From an uncultured Bacteroidales bacterium (GTDB taxonomy: Bacteria > Bacteroidota > Bacteroidia > Bacteroidales > UBA932): 7,704 bases of DNA. The position numbers were made by a program, and so were the translations under genes. Each line of letters begins with the position of its first letter. The stretch's first letter is position 1. The notes below the pieces were generated by a model that was not told the DNA's origin, did not search any database, and saw only the letters and a list, made by a program, of their open reading frames with translations. The DNA lies in contig CAJOMY010000085.1 of the NCBI GenBank assembly GCA_905235775.1, positions 1 through 7,704 of the forward strand, written 5' to 3'. This document shows, one piece after another, positions 6,016-7,704 of this stretch.

Positions 6016-6699
6016 ATGTCGAATGATAGCACGCTTTTGCAGTACGACCTCGGCCCGGGCGTCGAGGCCTTCTCCACCCGCCGGGATTCTGAACTTCCGT
6101 TTCCCGTGGTTTTGAGCCGTCAGGTTCACGGTGTTCGCGTCGCGGTGGTGAACCGCCCGGACATGACGCGGGAGGAGTTGGAAGGGTATGACGCTCTCGT
6201 CACGGCTCTGCCCGGCGTCGCCGTCGGCGTGCATACGGCAGACTGTGTCCCCGTGCTGCTCTACGACCCGGTCTGCCGGGCCGTCGCCGCTATCCATTCC
6301 GGCTGGAAAGGCACGGTCCAGCGCATCTCCCAGAAGGTCCTGTTCGTCCTGAAGCAGGAATTCGGCAGCCGTCCGGAGAATATCCGGGCCGCGATCGGAC
6401 CCGCAATCGGCCCCGCCAGTTTCCAGGTTGGCGAAGAGGTCGTCCAGTTTTTCAAGGAGCAGAATTTCCCCTTGGACGAGATCTGGACGTTCCAGCCCGG
6501 CTGCAGCAGTGTTCCGATGGCCGACGGACACCATATCGACCTCTTCAAGGCCAACCGCTGGCTGCTTGTGGAGGCGGGCGTCCCGGCCGCCTGCATCCGG
6601 GAGGCCGGCATCGACTCGTACACGGATCCCGACTTCTTCTCCGCCCGTCGTGAAGGCTTCAGCTGCGGTCGCACCACCAGCGCCATCCGGCTGATCTGA
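6016..6699 (+). CDS. pgeF: PgeF/YfiH/LACC1-family protein (peptidoglycan editing factor, purine nucleoside enzyme)
   Basis: A cytoplasmic zinc enzyme of the multicopper-oxidase-like DUF152 family. Members are reported as purine nucleoside phosphorylase/adenosine deaminase enzymes (LACC1, YlmD) and, in E. coli, as PgeF, which keeps wrong amino acids out of peptidoglycan precursors. The three zinc ligands are visible: H38 in RQVHG, C77 in HTADCVP and H94 in AIHSGWKGT. The family's GPxIGP loop is at 128-133, followed by FQVGEEV; the Cys often found just after it is replaced by A134-S135. The C-terminal SARREG and CGRTTS are typical. At 227 residues it is short: the segment between FSTRR (19-23) and RQVHG is about 12 residues instead of the several dozen usual in the family. 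It probably heads a two-gene unit with purU. There is no Shine-Dalgarno sequence. Confidence 0.92.
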   Translation: MSNDSTLLQYDLGPGVEAFSTRRDSELPFPVVLSRQVHGVRVAVVNRPDMTREELEGYDALVTALPGVAVGVHTADCVPVLLYDPVCRAVAAIHSGWKGTVQRISQKVLFVLKQEFGSRPENIRAAIGPAIGPASFQVGEEVVQFFKEQNFPLDEIWTFQPGCSSVPMADGHHIDLFKANRWLLVEAGVPAACIREAGIDSYTDPDFFSARREGFSCGRTTSAIRLI

Positions 6700-6726
6700 C
6701 GGGTTTGCAATGAAATTCACGGTATC

Positions 6727-7593
6727 ATGACGGAAGGAAAAGCCATCATTCTGCTTCACTGCCCGGACCGGCAGGGCATCATCACGGATGTGACGGCGTT
6801 CATCACCCGGAATCACGGCAATATCGTTTACTTGGACCAGTACGTCGATACCCTCGACGGTCGGCTCTTCATGCGCATCGAATGGGAACTTGACGGCTTC
6901 CGGATACCGCGCGCGCATATCAAAGAGGCCATCGACGACCTCTTCGCCGAGCGTTACGGGATGTACACCAGCCTTTCCTTCAGCGACGAACGGCCGCGCA
7001 TGGCCATCTTCGTGAGCAAGATGAGCCACTGCCTGTACGATCTGCTGGCCCGCTACCGCGCGGGTGAGTGGGAGGTGGACATCCCCTGCATTGTCAGCAA
7101 CCACGAAGACCTGCGTTTCGTGGCCGACCAGTTCGGCATTCCCTTCCACGTGTGGAGCATTGCGCCGGACAAATCCAACCGGGCAGAGGTGGAGCGTGCG
7201 GAGATGGACCTGTTGCACGCCGAACGGATCAATTTCATTGTCCTGGCGCGCTACATGCAGGTCATCAGCGATGAGATGATTGCCGAATATCCGCATCACA
7301 TCATCAATATCCACCACTCTTTCCTCCCTGCCTTCATCGGGGCGAAACCTTATCACCAGGCCTACGAGCGCGGCGTCAAGATCATCGGCGCCACGAGCCA
7401 CTATGTCACCCGGGAGCTGGACGCCGGCCCGATCATCGAACAGGACGTGGTACGCATCACGCACAAGGATACGCCTGACAGTCTTGTGCTGAAAGGACGC
7501 GATCTGGAGAAGATCGTACTCAGCCGTGCCGTCACCAAACATATCGAGCGCAAGATCCTGACCTACAAGAACCGAACGATCGTCTTCGGTTAA
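6727..7593 (+). CDS. purU: Formyltetrahydrofolate deformylase
   Basis: Hydrolyses 10-formyl-tetrahydrofolate to formate and tetrahydrofolate in the cytoplasm. It balances the one-carbon pool and, in bacteria with PurT, supplies formate for purine synthesis. The 288 residues are close to the 280 of E. coli PurU. An N-terminal ACT domain (about 5-85, starting ILLHCPDRQGI at 8-18) is where glycine and methionine control the E. coli enzyme. The formyl-transferase-fold domain (about 90-288) contains the catalytic N194-x-H196 in IINIHHSFLP, GAKPYHQA (205-212) and D232 in LDAGPIIEQD, the same N/H/D set as GAR transformylase. It starts 27 nt after the pgeF stop, with no obvious promoter or Shine-Dalgarno sequence in between, so it is probably transcribed with pgeF. 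Both gene products touch purine or one-carbon metabolism. Confidence 0.96.
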   Translation: MTEGKAIILLHCPDRQGIITDVTAFITRNHGNIVYLDQYVDTLDGRLFMRIEWELDGFRIPRAHIKEAIDDLFAERYGMYTSLSFSDERPRMAIFVSKMSHCLYDLLARYRAGEWEVDIPCIVSNHEDLRFVADQFGIPFHVWSIAPDKSNRAEVERAEMDLLHAERINFIVLARYMQVISDEMIAEYPHHIINIHHSFLPAFIGAKPYHQAYERGVKIIGATSHYVTRELDAGPIIEQDVVRITHKDTPDSLVLKGRDLEKIVLSRAVTKHIERKILTYKNRTIVFG

Positions 7594-7620
7594 ATAATAT
7601 TATTCCTAAGTACATGACAA

Positions 7621-7641
7621 AAAATCAAACACATTGATTTT
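7621..7641 (+). terminator. AT-rich hairpin after purU, possible terminator
   Basis: AAAATCAA (7621-7628) and TTGATTTT (7634-7641) are exact inverted copies around ACACA. The right arm ends in TTTT on the + strand, and a run of A precedes the left arm, so it could work in both directions. The stem has only two G-C pairs and would be weak, which is why confidence is low. It lies 27 nt after the purU stop in a clearly AT-rich stretch. Confidence 0.4.
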
Positions 7642-7645
7642 AGTT

Positions 7646-7689
7646 GGTCTGAACGGATTGAGGAGGGTGTCTGCGATGAAGTTCAGACC
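7646..7689. repeat. 9-bp perfect inverted repeat enclosing the start of the last gene
   Basis: GGTCTGAAC (7646-7654) is repeated in inverse as GTTCAGACC (7681-7689), with 26 nt between. The ribosome binding site (7661-7666) and the ATG (7676) fall inside the loop, and the right arm overlaps codons 2-5. As RNA it would place the initiation region in a closed loop; as DNA it could be an operator pair. It begins 4 nt after the preceding AT-rich hairpin. Confidence 0.5.
7661..7666 (+). promoter_or_regulatory. Strong ribosome binding site of the last gene
   Basis: AGGAGG lies 9 nt before the ATG at 7676. It is a full match to the Shine-Dalgarno core, unlike the other + strand genes here, and supports this ATG as a true start. 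Confidence 0.55.
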
Positions 7690-7704
7690 GTACTTGACAA
7701 GGCT
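7676..7704 (+). CDS. Start of an unidentified gene (3' truncated by window edge)
   Basis: An ATG with AGGAGG 9 nt upstream opens a frame reading MKFRPYLTRL, which runs off the window after nine full codons. This is too short to assign a family. The signal that makes it credible is the ribosome binding site plus the inverted repeat that spans the initiation region. The strong Shine-Dalgarno sequence and AT-rich upstream DNA differ from the preceding genes, so an origin different from theirs is possible but unproven. Confidence 0.45.

Noticed and set aside
5071..7542. A second long antisense frame of 823 codons opposite the DUF1460, pgeF and purU genes
   Set aside because: Same cause. It runs across three well-supported genes and their intergenic gaps, and its composition is that of a shadow frame.
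7593..7604. AATAATATTATT palindrome right after purU
   Set aside because: It is pure A/T with no loop and is expected by chance in such AT-rich DNA.
7646..7689. Inverted repeat considered as the terminal repeats of an insertion sequence
   Set aside because: The arms are only 26 bp apart and surround a start codon, no target duplication is seen, and no transposase motif is visible in the nine codons available.

Overview
The window reads as a chromosomal housekeeping segment of a GC-rich member of the Bacteroidales (Bacteroidota). The evidence for this is the phylum-type -7 promoter box TAnnTTTG in front of two genes, the general lack of Shine-Dalgarno sequences, a DUF1460 hydrolase of the kind common in Bacteroidales, and the gene families present. 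An Alistipes-like or uncultured gut or rumen lineage is possible, but the genus cannot be fixed from this sequence. I see no tRNA, rRNA, CRISPR array, phage gene or recognisable insertion sequence.

Layout. (1) Positions 1-71 hold the last 22 codons of an unidentified gene on the + strand. (2) A small heat-shock protein gene (hsp20, 527-96, - strand) converges on it. (3) A 246-bp AT-rich divergent intergenic region (528-773) carries a cluster of GACA/TGTC dyads and a gdhA promoter box. (4) A tightly packed + strand cluster follows: NADP-type glutamate dehydrogenase (gdhA, 774-2129), a 982-residue two-receiver/PPDK_N ATP-grasp fusion protein (2136-5084) and an exported DUF1460 peptidoglycan hydrolase-like protein (5086-5973), with gaps of 6 nt and 1 nt. 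(5) A second promoter box sits almost on top of the start of pgeF (6016-6699), followed after 27 nt by purU (6727-7593). (6) The 111-nt tail has a terminator-like hairpin, then a 9-bp inverted repeat that encloses a strong ribosome binding site and the start codon of a gene running off the window.

Function. gdhA assimilates ammonium into glutamate. PurU releases formate and tetrahydrofolate from 10-formyl-THF, usually to feed purine synthesis. PgeF-family enzymes act on purine nucleosides and/or clear wrong peptidoglycan precursors. The DUF1460 protein probably cleaves cell-wall peptides outside the cytoplasm. The stand-out gene is the receiver/ATP-grasp fusion. It has the ATP-binding half of PEP synthase or pyruvate phosphate dikinase and one receiver domain with its phosphorylation residues in place. 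It lacks the usual phosphohistidine motif and the PEP/pyruvate-binding barrel, so it is probably not an ordinary PEP synthase. It is the best candidate here for an undescribed system, possibly a phosphotransfer switch linked to nitrogen or carbon status through its position behind gdhA.
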